NCBI GenBank assembly: GCA_013423385.1
Contig: BLZA01000010.1
Location: 1 to 64,000, forward strand
DNA length: 64,000 nucleotides
Direction: 5' to 3'
Source: Naganishia liquefaciens
Lineage: Eukaryota; Basidiomycota; Tremellomycetes; Filobasidiales; Filobasidiaceae
Shown: piece by piece, positions 1 through 11,030 of the stretch
How the letters are laid out: each line of letters starts with the position of its first letter
Position numbering within the stretch: the stretch's first letter is position 1
Notes under the pieces: model-generated
Told to the model about the DNA's origin: nothing
Seen by the model: only the letters and a program-made list of their open reading frames with translations
Databases searched by the model: none
Made by a program: the position numbers and the translations under genes

Positions 1-38
1 ACTACTCAATTGTATATGTATTTCCTCATGCTAGTACC

Positions 39-102
39 TAACCCATAACCCCTAACCCCTAACCCCTAACCCCTAACCCCTAACCCTAACCCTAACCCCT
101 AA
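39..102. repeat. Telomere-like repeat tract
   Basis: About nine irregular units of CCCCTAA and CCCTAA (TTAGGGG/TTAGGG on the other strand). The C-rich strand reads left to right, the orientation expected at the left end of a chromosome. About 38 bases of non-telomeric DNA lie outside it, so it is not the physical end in this assembly. It is either an interstitial tract or a terminal tract with extra sequence beyond it. Confidence 0.85.
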
Positions 103-170
103 GACGCAACCTTTGCCTTCGGTCATGCTGATTGAAAGTGCTAGCGCTACGAGACTGTACGACTCTTGAT

Positions 171-220
171 CTGTCAAGCCAAGGTCAACTATTGAATGCC
201 TTGGCTTCACAGGTGAGTAG
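171..220. repeat. Left inverted-repeat arm, outer part
   Basis: Starts CTGTCAAGCCAAGG and is itself an imperfect hairpin (CTGTCAAGCCAAGG paired with CCTTGGCTTCACAG). Read as reverse complement, and skipping the Gypsy element inserted at 221-7103 with its duplicated AGTAG, it continues at 7109-7206. Together these match 10853-11001. Similarity to the right arm stops sharply at CTGTCAAG/CTTGACAG, which looks like an element terminus. Confidence 0.75.
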
Positions 221-644
221 TGTAGAGATACCGGCTATCTCGGCTACTCTCCAAAATGCAGATCGTGCACCAAGTGCACCAAGTTCATCAGTTCAGATAG
301 TGCAGATCGTCCAGCAAGTGCAGATCGTGCAGCAAGTGCAGATCGTGCACTTGGCCTAGGAAGACTCCTGTCCCACTTGGCTCCCACACATCATGAATAG
401 GTATATATAGCGGGCCTTCTGCCCTTTTGTAATAGTCTCATGTCTTATGATCCACCCTTTGATTTCCTTTTAATTACGAAGCTGCCTTGAGTGCAAGACT
501 TTCTCAGGATTAGCTACCCTCGTCTTCCACTTCCGGTATTGAAAGATCCTGTCTTGAAGTAATAAGTGTACATCGCTAGTGCTAGATCCCTTATACAACG
601 ACGGTGCTATCTGTTATCGCAGAATAGATCACTGGTCCGCGACA
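221..644 (+). repeat. 5' LTR of the Gypsy element
   Basis: 424 bp, begins TGTAGAGATACC and ends GGTCCGCGACA. It contains short internal repeats built on GCAGATCGTGCA/GCAAGT (about 260-350) and a TATA-like ATATATAG near 400. It is a direct copy of 6680-7103. Confidence 0.95.
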
Positions 645-1238
645 ACTTTGGGGCCCGGTCTGGGATCTTAGCACCTTATTACTAAGACAAATCTTTCCGC
701 TTCAATCATTGGCGTCACCAACAAGTTAACTTCAACGAACAACAACCGGTACCAAGACTCGAGCCAGCTCAGTCTTTCATCAACAGCGCTTACATCGACC
801 ACCTCGGCTCGATCATCAAGGCTTGGGACAGCTCAGCCTTCTTCCATTCGTCGACTCCACCTAGGTCAGCACGTCAGGTCTGCCTAGTGTGACATCTTCT
901 TGACCTTTCACAGCGTCAGAAGAACTCCTTGCAAGGACATCGTCTAAAGGCCCAACACTCAGCTCAACATCGACCAAGCTCGATCTCATCGGTTCACAGC
1001 AACCTCGGCTCAAATCGCAGCCCTCGCCTTTAGACCCGGCTATCTGTAGCCTTCTTTAGATCACTCAACATGAGCAACGATCCTGAACCTTCCGTTCGCT
1101 CCTCGACTCTGACACCCATGTCCGAGGCCAGCCACACGGCGAACATTCACTCACCAACGACACCTACCCCTACGGATAGCGTGAGCAATCGTCGAACGGA
1201 ACTTCCGTCTCCGACCCAACCCGGAAAGAACATCTCGA

Positions 1239-4200
1239 TTGCCCTCCATGCCGGAGCTGACGGCTAGAAGCAATGGAGCATCGAGTGAAGAGCTGCGTAC
1301 CCTGATGGCAGACATTCAAAAGAACTTTCAAGAACAGCTTGAACAACAACAACGAGACTTCGAGAAGCGCCTCGAATCCATCATCATCGGTATAGGCAAA
1401 GCCCCCGAGCTCTCCTTACCTTCCGTTGCGAAAACTTCTGCCTCTTCTCCGCCCGCATTCGACATCAAGCAGCCCACGGATGGACCAACAGAGGATAGTC
1501 ATATCGGTCTTGCCTCGAATGAGCCAGTCGAGCCTTCTAACGGCAAATCTCGCTTGCCACGAGCGCAAACTTCACAGTACGTTTTGAATCCCTCTTACCC
1601 TTCCTCATACTCGCATCACCGTGCTAATCCTCCTGTTTCTTCTTCCACGCCGCACACCAAGGTTAAGGCTTCCGACTTACCGAAGTTCCGAGGAAGCAAA
1701 GGAGAAGACGTCGAAATTTGGATTGAGCAAGTTTCCGCAATTTTCGACTCCAATCGTTGCTCCGACGAAGACATCGTCGCCCTGCTTTCCGTCATCTTGA
1801 AAGACACCGCCCTGAGATGGTTCACTCGACTAGGTCAAAAAGGTCGGGCCAAGTACCCTACTTGGATTGATTGGCAGGAAGGTCTTCGACAGAGGTTCTT
1901 ACAGGCCAATTACCTGGCCGAAAAGAAACGCTTATGGAAAAAACGTGATCTTCGTGCGAACGAAGATATGGCCGACTACTTCGATGCCAAAGTCGACCTA
2001 CAAGCTTACGTTTTCGACGAAGATACTCCCGCCATGGAACTCATACTCGACATTTTGGAAGGACTACCTGAATACATGTTACCTACACTGAAGAGCTCCA
2101 CAACTTCTGATATGGACTTGTCAGACTTCAGGAGGATTCTGCTGGATTATGAAAAAGGATTACGATGGAATGGACCTTGGAACTCTCGAAGGAGCGACAA
2201 GGGCACATACTCCAACAGCCACTCGTCTACGACATTCAACGATCGTAACAGAGACAGGGATACCAAAGCCAACGGTAAGGATCCCTCTAAGCCTCCCAAG
2301 CCTTGCTCGTGTGGAGGAATGCACTGGTACCGAGACTGCCCGAAGAAGACAACCAAATCGAACAATGTCTCTTCTTACCGTCCGACATCTTCTCCCAACA
2401 AGATTCCCACTACGCGCTCGAAATGGCCCAGCAAGGAAGAGAAGAAGTCTGGAGATCGCATCCATCCGGAAAGACGATCCAATTTCGTGGAAGCAAGTAT
2501 CACGCCTATCGACGAAGCTGAGGTCAACGTCACTGACTTGTGCCTTCCAGAGCAAGACAATGACGGTTACGACGAGCTTTACTCCTCCATCTGCAATAAT
2601 GCCGAGGCCGAAAGCTCTGTTCTCCAGAACCGACACTCCGACAAAGTTCCCACCTTCGCCATGGCTAAAATTGGAAGGCAAGAAGGGAGTGCGCATGAAG
2701 TCTGTATTGATACTGGCTCCGCTATATCGCTCATGGATTCCCAGTACCTAAGGAAGAACTTCCCCGACATCAAGGTGCATCCAGCTTCCACCATCATGCT
2801 TCGCGGCGTCGGCAGCAATCAGACGCACGGATGGCTGAACGCCGATATTCACTTCGTCAACGATAAGAATGGATACACCTCAATCACGGGCGCCTTTCAT
2901 GTTGTCACCTCTCTCACCACCAAGATCATCATCGGGAATGATATTCTCGCTGAGGAGGGTGCGCTCATCGATTTGAAAGCCTGCACGTGTTCCTTCAAGT
3001 CTGTCAAGGGGAATATTCCGATTGTTAGCATCAGGTCGACCGTCGTTCCTTCGGTTCAACCCTCGGCGAGACTTCAAAGCGTGTTTACCATCAAGCCTGG
3101 CCACCAATCTCGAGTGCCCGTCGCACTCACTTCCACACCTTCCACGCCGCTGTACCTCCTTGAGCCTGTTCAGGTCAGCGATGATATTAAAGTGGCTCGA
3201 ACGATCGGCATGACTGATTGTACACACCACTACGCACATGTAATGAACGTGGGTTCGAATATCATCAAGATTCCCGCAAACATCATTCTCGGCAAAATCA
3301 AGGCTGTCAGGGACACTCGCGACGTTCAGGCGTTCTCCAACCACGTTGCATCGGACAATCCGGACGATCTTGAGGCCTTCGAAGAAGCTCTTCAGGAAGT
3401 CGATATCAACATGTCTCTATCGGAGGAAGAAAAAGATTCTCTAAGGAACACGATTCGGATGAACCGTCATGCATTCTCTTACGGCTCACGACGTCTTGGC
3501 AAGACCAATCTCGCCACCATGACGATAGAGACCGGGACAGCCGCTCCCATCTCCCAAGCTCCATACCGCGCCTCTCCTGAAGGACGGAAAATTATCGAAG
3601 AGACCCTGGCAGAACTTATTGCCGACGATGTCATTGAAGAGTCTGACTCTCCTTGGGCGTCGCCGGCCATTCTGGTTCGTCAGAAGGGGAAGGACCGTTT
3701 TTGTATCGACTATCGAAAAGTTAACGAGGTCACAAAGGCGGATCAATACCCAATTCCCCGAATCGATGATATTCTGTCCCAGTTTGCCGGTAAAGCTTAC
3801 TTTTCGACATTCGACGCCAACAAAGGTTTTCATCAGATCGAAATTGCGTCTGAAGACCGGGAGAAGACCGCCTTTCGAACTCACAGAGGTCTTTACCAGT
3901 ACAAGAGGATGCCCTTCGGCCTGAAGAACGGACCCTCGGTGTTCCAACGCCTCATGGACAAAGTCCTCGGTCGTTTCAAATGGCAGACCGCTCTCGTATA
4001 CATCGATGACATCATTATCTACAGCAAGGATGTCACAACTCACGTCAAAGATATCGGCACTATACTGTCGCTCGTCGCCAAATCTGGCCTGACCCTTTCT
4101 CTGAAGAAGTGTCACCTCGCCTACCAGTCCCTCACGGCCTTAGGACATACCGTCAGTAACCTTGGCATTGGCACGGCTGAGGGCACCATCAAGGCGGTGA

Positions 4201-6446
4201 AGGAATTCCCCGAACCAAAGAATGTCAAGCAGCTCCAGCGTTTTCTGGGACTCTGCGTTTACTACCGCCGTTTTGTGAAAGGGTTCGCGAAACTCGCGGC
4301 GCCTTTGTACAATCTGCTCAAGAAGGACGTCCCCTACGAATGGGACAAAGCATGCGGCCTGACTTTTGATGCGCTCAAGACGAAGCTCACCACGGCTCCC
4401 ACTCTTGCTTATCCGAACTACGACAAACCTTTCCTCCTTTACACGGACGCCTGTGTGACCGGTCTCGGTGCCGTGCTTGCTCAGAACGATGAAGCTGGAC
4501 AGGAGCACCCCGTCGTTTTCCTTTCCCGCTCTCTGACGGACGCCGAGAAAAATTACACCATCACTGAGCTCGAGTGTCTGGCGATAGTCTGGAGCGTGAA
4601 GAAATTGCACGTCTACCTAGACGGCTCGAAATTCAACCTGATCACCGATCACTCCGCGTTGCAATGGCTTTTCAGTTTCACGGGACCCAACAAGCGGTTA
4701 ATCCGATGGGCCATGGAACTTCAGCCCTATCGGGAGAATATGACCATCAAATATCGACCTGGTCGCGTACATACCAACGCCGACCCATTGTCACGAGCGC
4801 CTCTCCCTGTTTGCAACTCCGTTGGGGCTGAGAGTTCAGAGGACGCGATCGTTTGTAACACTGTATCTGCAGTCCAGGTGGAAGCAGAGTTCACAGATTT
4901 CATATCGTCTGGATATAGCACCGACCCTTACTTCCATAAGATCTTGCAGGAAATGGATACAACAGACCAGCATATCCGTCACAATCGATTCCGGCTACAG
5001 GACAACGGCATTCTCCTATACGTTCAGCCCGGAGAAGATCAGATGCGCATCTGCATTCCCCACATTACTAAGCCATATAATCTTCGTGCCCAGATTCTGC
5101 ACGATCACCACGATTCCGATATGTGTGGACATCTTGGCACGACGAAGACCTTGAACGCGGTCGCACGGAGGTTTTACTGGCCGAACATGACCAAGGATGT
5201 CAAGGATTACGTTCGATCCTGCAACAAATGTCAAGCCAACAAAGCTGGTAACAAGCCGTACGGACTACACCAAGCCCTGCCTGTACCTCCTCATAGATGG
5301 CACACTGTCACCATCGACTTCGCGGGACCCTTCGTTCCTTCTGGAGACGGTAACTGGGACATGGTAATGGTTGTCGTTGACAAATTCACCAAACGGACCC
5401 ACTTCGTGCCCTCCAAGCAAAACGATAAGGCACCTGATGTGGCGCGGCGATTCTTCCAGGGCGTCGTGAGATTACACGGCATGCCGGCTATTGTGATCTC
5501 TGACCGGGATCCGAAGTTCACTTCCCTCTTCTGGTCTACCTTATTTGAGCGTTTCGATGTTCGTCTCGCAATGTCATCGGCAAATCACCCTCAGAGCGAT
5601 GGCCAAACGGAACGTATGGTCAGGACTCTAAAGGAGATGTTGCGCAGCAGCATCAGCTTCGAGCAGAAGGACTGGACGGATAAATTGCCCGCGTTGGAAT
5701 TCGCGTATAATAATGCCGTTCATCCTTCCACTGGTCTTACGCCATTCGAACTGGATCTCGGCGTACACCCAAAGACTCCTTATTCACTCGTCATTGACAG
5801 CACGAGGGATGTCGCAGCAGTTGACGACTTTATTCAGAAGCTGGAGGCATTGCAGCACATGGGCCTCGAGTCCCTGCAGAAGGCCAGAGACCAACAGACC
5901 GAGTCCGTCAACAAGAATCGTCCTCGTCCTCGTGAATTCAATGTCGGGGACATGGTGCTTCTCAGCAATAAGCATTTCAGATCTGCTGCTTTGAGGGCTG
6001 CCGCGACTCAGAAGCTTCATGGAAAGTATTCCGGCCCTTTCCAGATCGTTCGCAAGGTTTCCCCCACCGCCTATGAGTTGGACCTTCCAGCAAACATCAA
6101 AATCCATCCGACTATAAACATCGAGTATCTTAAGGAATATCATGCTAGTCCTGAACGGCTGGGACCCCGGGATGCCCCATTGCGGCCTGACGCACTCCTC
6201 ACTTCTGACGGATCTGCTGAATACGAAGTCGAGCGTATTCTCGCTCACAGGCATGACCCTCGAGAGGGCTTCACATATCTAGTTTTGTGGAAAGGCTACG
6301 GACTCCACGACGCTACCTGGGAGCCTGAAAGTAATCTAATTAATGCCAGGGACGTCGTGCGGGAGTACCTCCGCTCAAACAATCTGCACGATCACTCACA
6401 ACCACCCGCGAAACGCGGTTACAGGCAATCTAGACGGCGACTTTAA
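1239..6446 (+). CDS. Gypsy Gag-Pol polyprotein with chromodomain
   Basis: A single 1,735-codon frame. Parts in order: capsid-like Gag (about residues 140-330); a short Cys/His knuckle CSCGGMHWYRDCP (about 360); aspartic protease with DTGS (about 490); reverse transcriptase with YIDDII (about 920); RNase H (about 1050-1170); integrase zinc finger (HH...CNKCQ) and D,D,E core; GPF-type module; and a C-terminal chromodomain (about 1650-1700, with WKGY and TWEPE). A short overlapping frame at 1070-1267 in the leader may be part of the element or chance. The product would be particle-forming and cytoplasmic, with integrase acting in the nucleus. Treated as an element remnant, not a host gene. Confidence 0.93.
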   Translation: MPSMPELTARSNGASSEELRTLMADIQKNFQEQLEQQQRDFEKRLESIIIGIGKAPELSLPSVAKTSASSPPAFDIKQPTDGPTEDSHIGLASNEPVEPSNGKSRLPRAQTSQYVLNPSYPSSYSHHRANPPVSSSTPHTKVKASDLPKFRGSKGEDVEIWIEQVSAIFDSNRCSDEDIVALLSVILKDTALRWFTRLGQKGRAKYPTWIDWQEGLRQRFLQANYLAEKKRLWKKRDLRANEDMADYFDAKVDLQAYVFDEDTPAMELILDILEGLPEYMLPTLKSSTTSDMDLSDFRRILLDYEKGLRWNGPWNSRRSDKGTYSNSHSSTTFNDRNRDRDTKANGKDPSKPPKPCSCGGMHWYRDCPKKTTKSNNVSSYRPTSSPNKIPTTRSKWPSKEEKKSGDRIHPERRSNFVEASITPIDEAEVNVTDLCLPEQDNDGYDELYSSICNNAEAESSVLQNRHSDKVPTFAMAKIGRQEGSAHEVCIDTGSAISLMDSQYLRKNFPDIKVHPASTIMLRGVGSNQTHGWLNADIHFVNDKNGYTSITGAFHVVTSLTTKIIIGNDILAEEGALIDLKACTCSFKSVKGNIPIVSIRSTVVPSVQPSARLQSVFTIKPGHQSRVPVALTSTPSTPLYLLEPVQVSDDIKVARTIGMTDCTHHYAHVMNVGSNIIKIPANIILGKIKAVRDTRDVQAFSNHVASDNPDDLEAFEEALQEVDINMSLSEEEKDSLRNTIRMNRHAFSYGSRRLGKTNLATMTIETGTAAPISQAPYRASPEGRKIIEETLAELIADDVIEESDSPWASPAILVRQKGKDRFCIDYRKVNEVTKADQYPIPRIDDILSQFAGKAYFSTFDANKGFHQIEIASEDREKTAFRTHRGLYQYKRMPFGLKNGPSVFQRLMDKVLGRFKWQTALVYIDDIIIYSKDVTTHVKDIGTILSLVAKSGLTLSLKKCHLAYQSLTALGHTVSNLGIGTAEGTIKAVKEFPEPKNVKQLQRFLGLCVYYRRFVKGFAKLAAPLYNLLKKDVPYEWDKACGLTFDALKTKLTTAPTLAYPNYDKPFLLYTDACVTGLGAVLAQNDEAGQEHPVVFLSRSLTDAEKNYTITELECLAIVWSVKKLHVYLDGSKFNLITDHSALQWLFSFTGPNKRLIRWAMELQPYRENMTIKYRPGRVHTNADPLSRAPLPVCNSVGAESSEDAIVCNTVSAVQVEAEFTDFISSGYSTDPYFHKILQEMDTTDQHIRHNRFRLQDNGILLYVQPGEDQMRICIPHITKPYNLRAQILHDHHDSDMCGHLGTTKTLNAVARRFYWPNMTKDVKDYVRSCNKCQANKAGNKPYGLHQALPVPPHRWHTVTIDFAGPFVPSGDGNWDMVMVVVDKFTKRTHFVPSKQNDKAPDVARRFFQGVVRLHGMPAIVISDRDPKFTSLFWSTLFERFDVRLAMSSANHPQSDGQTERMVRTLKEMLRSSISFEQKDWTDKLPALEFAYNNAVHPSTGLTPFELDLGVHPKTPYSLVIDSTRDVAAVDDFIQKLEALQHMGLESLQKARDQQTESVNKNRPRPREFNVGDMVLLSNKHFRSAALRAAATQKLHGKYSGPFQIVRKVSPTAYELDLPANIKIHPTINIEYLKEYHASPERLGPRDAPLRPDALLTSDGSAEYEVERILAHRHDPREGFTYLVLWKGYGLHDATWEPESNLINARDVVREYLRSNNLHDHSQPPAKRGYRQSRRRL

Positions 6447-6679
6447 ATGGACGAGCTACGCCCTCCACCTTGATTTCGAACGTCGCCCTGCTTGATTTCT
6501 AATTGACGCCAGTTTTTGCCTTATTCTGTTCCTATCGGATACTCGGTTTCTCAGCAAATTCAGCCTTTTATACGCCTTCTTTGCGCTATTTCCGCCAACA
6601 TATACGACCGGTTTTTTTCCGTCAATATCGATCTTCTACGGACGCCGAGGACGACGTCTTCTCCGTGGGGGGGAGTAAT

Positions 6680-7103
6680 TGTAGAGATACCGGCTATCTC
6701 GGCTACTCTCCAAAATGCAGATCGTGCACCAAGTGCACCAAGTTCATCAGTTCAGATAGTGCAGATCGTCCAGCAAGTGCAGATCGTGCAGCAAGTGCAG
6801 ATCGTGCACTTGGCCTAGGAAGACTCCTGTCCCACTTGGCTCCCACACATCATGAATAGGTATATATAGCGGGCCTTCTGCCCTTTTGTAATAGTCTCAT
6901 GTCTTATGATCCACCCTTTGATTTCCTTTTAATTACGAAGCTGCCTTGAGTGCAAGACTTTCTCAGGATTAGCTACCCTCGTCTTCCACTTCCGGTATTG
7001 AAAGATCCTGTCTTGAAGTAATAAGTGTACATCGCTAGTGCTAGATCCCTTATACAACGACGGTGCTATCTGTTATCGCAGAATAGATCATCGGTCCGCG
7101 ACA
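6680..7103 (+). repeat. 3' LTR of the Gypsy element
   Basis: 424 bp direct copy of 221-644, preceded by a G-rich purine tract and followed by the AGTAG target duplication. Confidence 0.95.
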
Positions 7104-7108
7104 AGTAG

Positions 7109-7206
7109 CGTACAAGGTTACTAGATAGGTTCGCATATATGCTGCCTTGCTGAAATATCTGTTTGAGCTAAGCGCGATCGCGCTAACGCGCCCAAGCTAG
7201 TTCAAC
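7109..7206. repeat. Left inverted-repeat arm, inner part
   Basis: Continuation of 171-220 after the Gypsy insertion. Its reverse complement (GGGCGCG, TTAGCGC, GCTCAAA, CGAACCTATC, GTA..TTGTA and so on) aligns with 10853-10965 with small gaps and scattered mismatches. The copies are therefore related but diverged, unlike the nearly identical Gypsy LTRs. Confidence 0.7.
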
Positions 7207-10200
7207 ACCGACCATATGGTTTGTTCGAAAACCCACCTTCACGACATCACACCCTTACGACGAGAAGTCGTTGTTGGTGGCGGCAGGCGGCAGATCTCTA
7301 TGGTCTACTCACCAAGGCACATTGCGCCTGAATGGAACGCTCAGCCTTCTCTACATCCTCTTGGTACCGAACTTGAAATGCAACTTGTTATCCGTTCGCA
7401 AGTTAATTCAATGTGGTCTCACCGTCAAGTTTGGCAACAACGATTGCACCATCTGCCAACAAGGCAAACACATCGCGACTGCACCACACCGAGCCGGCTT
7501 ATACACTCTGCAGGTCAGCGAATCATTTTCTCTAGCTCACATAGTCTCTAAGACTGATCTGCTCACTCACTGGCACCACAGATTGGGTCACCTCAATTTT
7601 CGTGAAGTCATTAGAATGGGCAGTGAAGGTCTTTTAGACGGTGACTGGAAAAATGTATCGAATCATGATCTAGCATATGCATTTTGCGAAAGCTGTGTTC
7701 TTGGAAAAGGAAGACGATTGAACACGTATCCAGCATTAGAACGTGCACAAAGACCGAATGATCTGGTTCACATCGACATTGGGGACCAGCAAGAACACCT
7801 TCGCTCGGGGGAAATCGATATTTCTTGACTTGTTACGACGATCATTCCAGACACACTCGACTCTATCTGCTTAAAAATAAATCAGAAGCGTTACGAGCCT
7901 TCGAACGATATATCATTCTAGTCGGAAATCACTGCGAAACCACTATCAAAAGAGTTCGCATGGACAACGGGAGTGAATTCACTTCAAATCGCTTTAAACA
8001 CTTGCTTGCAAACAATGGGATACTCGAAAATCTGATTCCTCCTGGAGATCATGCACAAAATGGTCGAGTCGAGCGACAACATCTCACAATCTTGAACACA
8101 GTCCGAACCATCTTGATTGATTCAAAACTTCCGCAAGAATTCTGGGCTGAGGCAGCAAATTACGTGGTTCATGTTCGAAATCGATTTCCAAATGCGAAGA
8201 CAAGAAAAATACCATACACGATGTGGTCTGGCAAAAATGTGGCTCGCGAGACACTGCGGCCTTTTGGATCTCAAATTTACTTTCGAGATCATTCAGAGTC
8301 TGACAAACTCCAGGCACGGTATCGACCAGGTGTTTTGCTCGGATGGCGCGAGGACGGTAGTTCCTATGTTCGATACTGGGATCCACTCAAGAAATCCGTC
8401 AATCATTATTGAGATGTCGTCTATTCACCACTTGACATATCTCCCGTCAAATCGAAAGTCGAGCCAGCGATGAAACAGTTGGACACAGTCGACTTAATAA
8501 GCCATCACATACAACAGAGAAAGGAACCAAAAATAAATAATCATCAAATGCCTGACGTACATGTCGCGCCATTGCCTCCAACTCCCACGGCCCAGCGATA
8601 TACGACTACTGAGCTCGAAGATGAATCGACTGCAAACATTTCGCCTTCACCCTCTCCAAGAGATCCTGCGACATCGCTGCGTCGCGTGTCTTCAGATGAC
8701 ATACTTGGTCACTATGAAAATGATAGCGAATCTGACGATGAGCTTGCCCTTGGCCAGGTTGCGCAAGCTGCTGCGTTGATCTCAAACGCAGGGAATCCCA
8801 ACTCTTATAAAGAAGCTAGAAATTCACCACAATGGGAGCAATGGAAAACTGCAATTCAAGAAGAGCTCGAGAAGATGGAAAAGTACCAAGTTTTCAAAGT
8901 TATTCCTCGCCAACCGACTATGCATGTTTTAAAGGCCCGATGGGTCTTCACTCGCAAAGTAGATGGTGAAACCGGGAAGATTGCCGCATTCAAAGCCAGA
9001 TGGGTCGCAAAAGGATATGCTCAGATCGAAGGCATTCATCTCAACGACATTCACGCCTCAGTCGTTCACAAAGATTCAATCAGAGTCCTTCTCGCACTCG
9101 TCAACTATCACGACTACGAGTGCGATCAGCTAGACATCAAAGCAGCTTTCCTGAACGGCGAACTTGAAGAAACGATCTTCATGGAACCTCCCGAAGGAAG
9201 TGAAATAGATAAAAGCTCAGTAATTCAACTTCAGAAATCTCTGTATGAATCAAAGCAATCCCCACGTTGCTTCGACAAGGCTTTCGACACCTGGATGATA
9301 AGCCAAGGTTTTGTCTCTTCTAGAGCTGATCCATGCCTATACATCTTCAAGAAAGCCGACACGATCGTTTTACTCTCGGTACATGTCGACGATCAACTTG
9401 TTGCATCAAATTCGCGACCCGTGTTGGACAAATTCAAGAAAGATCTCAATGAGCGATTCGAATGCGCGGATAACGGTCCCGTCAATTACTTTCTCGGTTT
9501 CAATGTTCATCGCGACCGACAACAGAGAAAATTATTTGTCGGACAGGAATTCTATATCGAATCATTGTTAGAAAAATTCGAAATGACCAGCTGCAATCCT
9601 GTCAAGACACCACTATCGCCTGGATTCAAGCCGGTAGCAGCGTCAGACGACGAAGTAGAAGAGGCAAAGCACTTGGAGTTTCCCAAAATCGCCGGATCTG
9701 TTCTTTATGTATCAACTATCACACGGCCAGACATTTCGTACGCTGCTGGTGTCTTGGCGCGATACATCAGTCGTTGGTCGTTATCTCATTTCAAAGCTGC
9801 CAAACATCTGCTGCGGTATCTACGAGGGACAACGAATTTGTGTTTAACATTCGATGCCAATACCTGTCAAAAGCTCTTTTCCGGATTCGCCGATGCGGAT
9901 TGGGGGGATGTCAAGATACACGCAGATCTACATCTGGATACATCTTCAAGACTTTCGGAGGCTTAACATCTTGGCGAGCTCGACGTCAACCTACAGTGTC
10001 ACTCTCCACCGCCGAAGCGGAATATCTTTCTTCTGCCGATGCCGCAAAACAAGCAGTATGGCTAAGGACACTACTTGAAGATCTCGGCTTTCATCAAGAG
10101 AATCCTACAACAATCTACAATGACAACATGGGTGCTATTCTTCTATCGAAGAATCCTGTACATCATGATCGATCCAAACACATATCTCTGCGACATCATT

Positions 10201-10670
10201 TCCTCCGAGATCAAGTCAATGAGAAATCATCAAGTTGGAACATGTGCCTTCGAAAAACAATCAAGCAGATCTCTTTACGAAATCGTTGTCAGCAGACCTG
10301 TTTCAACAATTACGGAACGAACTCGGCCTCATGCAAAGAATCAAGGCTCCTTAACACAACCAACGGTATTCAGTCGAGGGGGACTGTCGGAAATCAACGA
10401 CTTTGAACACCACGTCACTTCTAAAGGACACGTAAATTCTTTGCGCCTCAATCGCGCTTCTGGTGAACGATTTGTCAATATATCATCTCACTGTGCTCGA
10501 TTCATCTTGAAGCAATATATATATAAACTCTTTTTATTTAGATTCCCATTTTGTACGAACACCTAAAAGATCAGACATTTCTACTCTGATTCTTTTAGGT
10601 GAGTTCTTCATCAATTAGGAGTGACTTTTTAATATTCATCAGACATTTCTACTCTGATTCTTTTATCTCC
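7203..10670 (+). mobile_element. Ty1/Copia-type retrotransposon relic, 5'-truncated and broken
   Basis: Recognisable Copia Pol parts in order: the tail of the protease; the GAG-pre-integrase zinc region (HRLGHLNF); integrase core (MDNGSEF); reverse transcriptase (WVFTRKVDGETG, QLDIKAAFLNGELEE, HVDDQL); and RNase H ([16 protein letters not shown]). Gag and most of the protease are absent. The left edge falls exactly at the inverted-repeat arm. The coding region is broken in several places. A purine tract GAGGGGGAC at about 10376-10384 and a following TGTCGG suggest the start of a 3' LTR near 10385, with a TATA-like stretch near 10517; its end is uncertain. It appears clearly older than the nested Gypsy element. 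Confidence 0.85.
10570..10597. repeat. 28 bp direct repeat, copy 1 (copy 2 at 10638-10665)
   Basis: The same 28 bases beginning ATCAGACATTTCTACTCTGA occur again at 10638-10665. Copy 1 sits in a hairpin (CTAAAAGATCAG with CTGATTCTTTTAG). It lies in the presumed 3' LTR of the Copia relic. Confidence 0.8.
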
Positions 10671-10852
10671 GGACTGCTTCTGGCCGAAGACTTCCTGCCA
10701 TGTGAATATCCTTGAGTGTAATCGAGCAACCATATTCCGCATTCTCTCCTGATCATTACATTCCGCTAATTTGCTTGATATTGACATGTTGTGCGACGTT
10801 CCAACCAATTCGTTTGACGTTTATTGGATGGTTCGCCTTTCGCCAAGGTACC

Positions 10853-11001
10853 TGTTAAACTTTGGGCGCGTCGTTAGCGCAATCGGGCTTCGCTCAAAGA
10901 GTTTTCTCTGCAGCGCAGCTTATAAACGAACCTATCCAGTAGCATTGTATCTCACACACCTGTGAAGCCAAGGCATTCGATTGTTGACCTTGGCTTGACA
11001 G
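10853..11001. repeat. Right inverted-repeat arm
   Basis: About 149 bp ending GACCTTGGCTTGACAG, the inverted counterpart of 171-220 plus 7109-7206. Its last 40 bases form the same imperfect hairpin as the left arm. No target duplication is visible outside the two arms. The bracketed interval without the Gypsy element is about 3.9 kb and holds little besides the Copia relic. Confidence 0.75.
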
Positions 11002-11030
11002 GTGAGTACAACCACAGACATTATGATCTC

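Larger units (their letters stand above)
221..7103 (+). mobile_element. Ty3/Gypsy chromovirus-type LTR retrotransposon, looks whole and young
   Basis: Two 424 bp LTRs (221-644 and 6680-7103), each starting TG and ending CA, flank one long Gag-Pol frame. A 5 bp target duplication AGTAG sits at 216-220 and 7104-7108. A purine-rich tract rich in G (about 6665-6679) lies just before the 3' LTR, and a candidate primer-binding region follows the 5' LTR. The LTRs are nearly identical (about two differences seen by eye), so insertion was recent. The integrase carries a C-terminal chromodomain, which places the element among chromoviruses. It interrupts the left inverted-repeat arm. Confidence 0.95.

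Noticed and set aside
2160-2696. 178-codon minus-strand frame inside the Gypsy element
   Set aside because: Antisense shadow of the Gag-Pol frame, with no independent signature.
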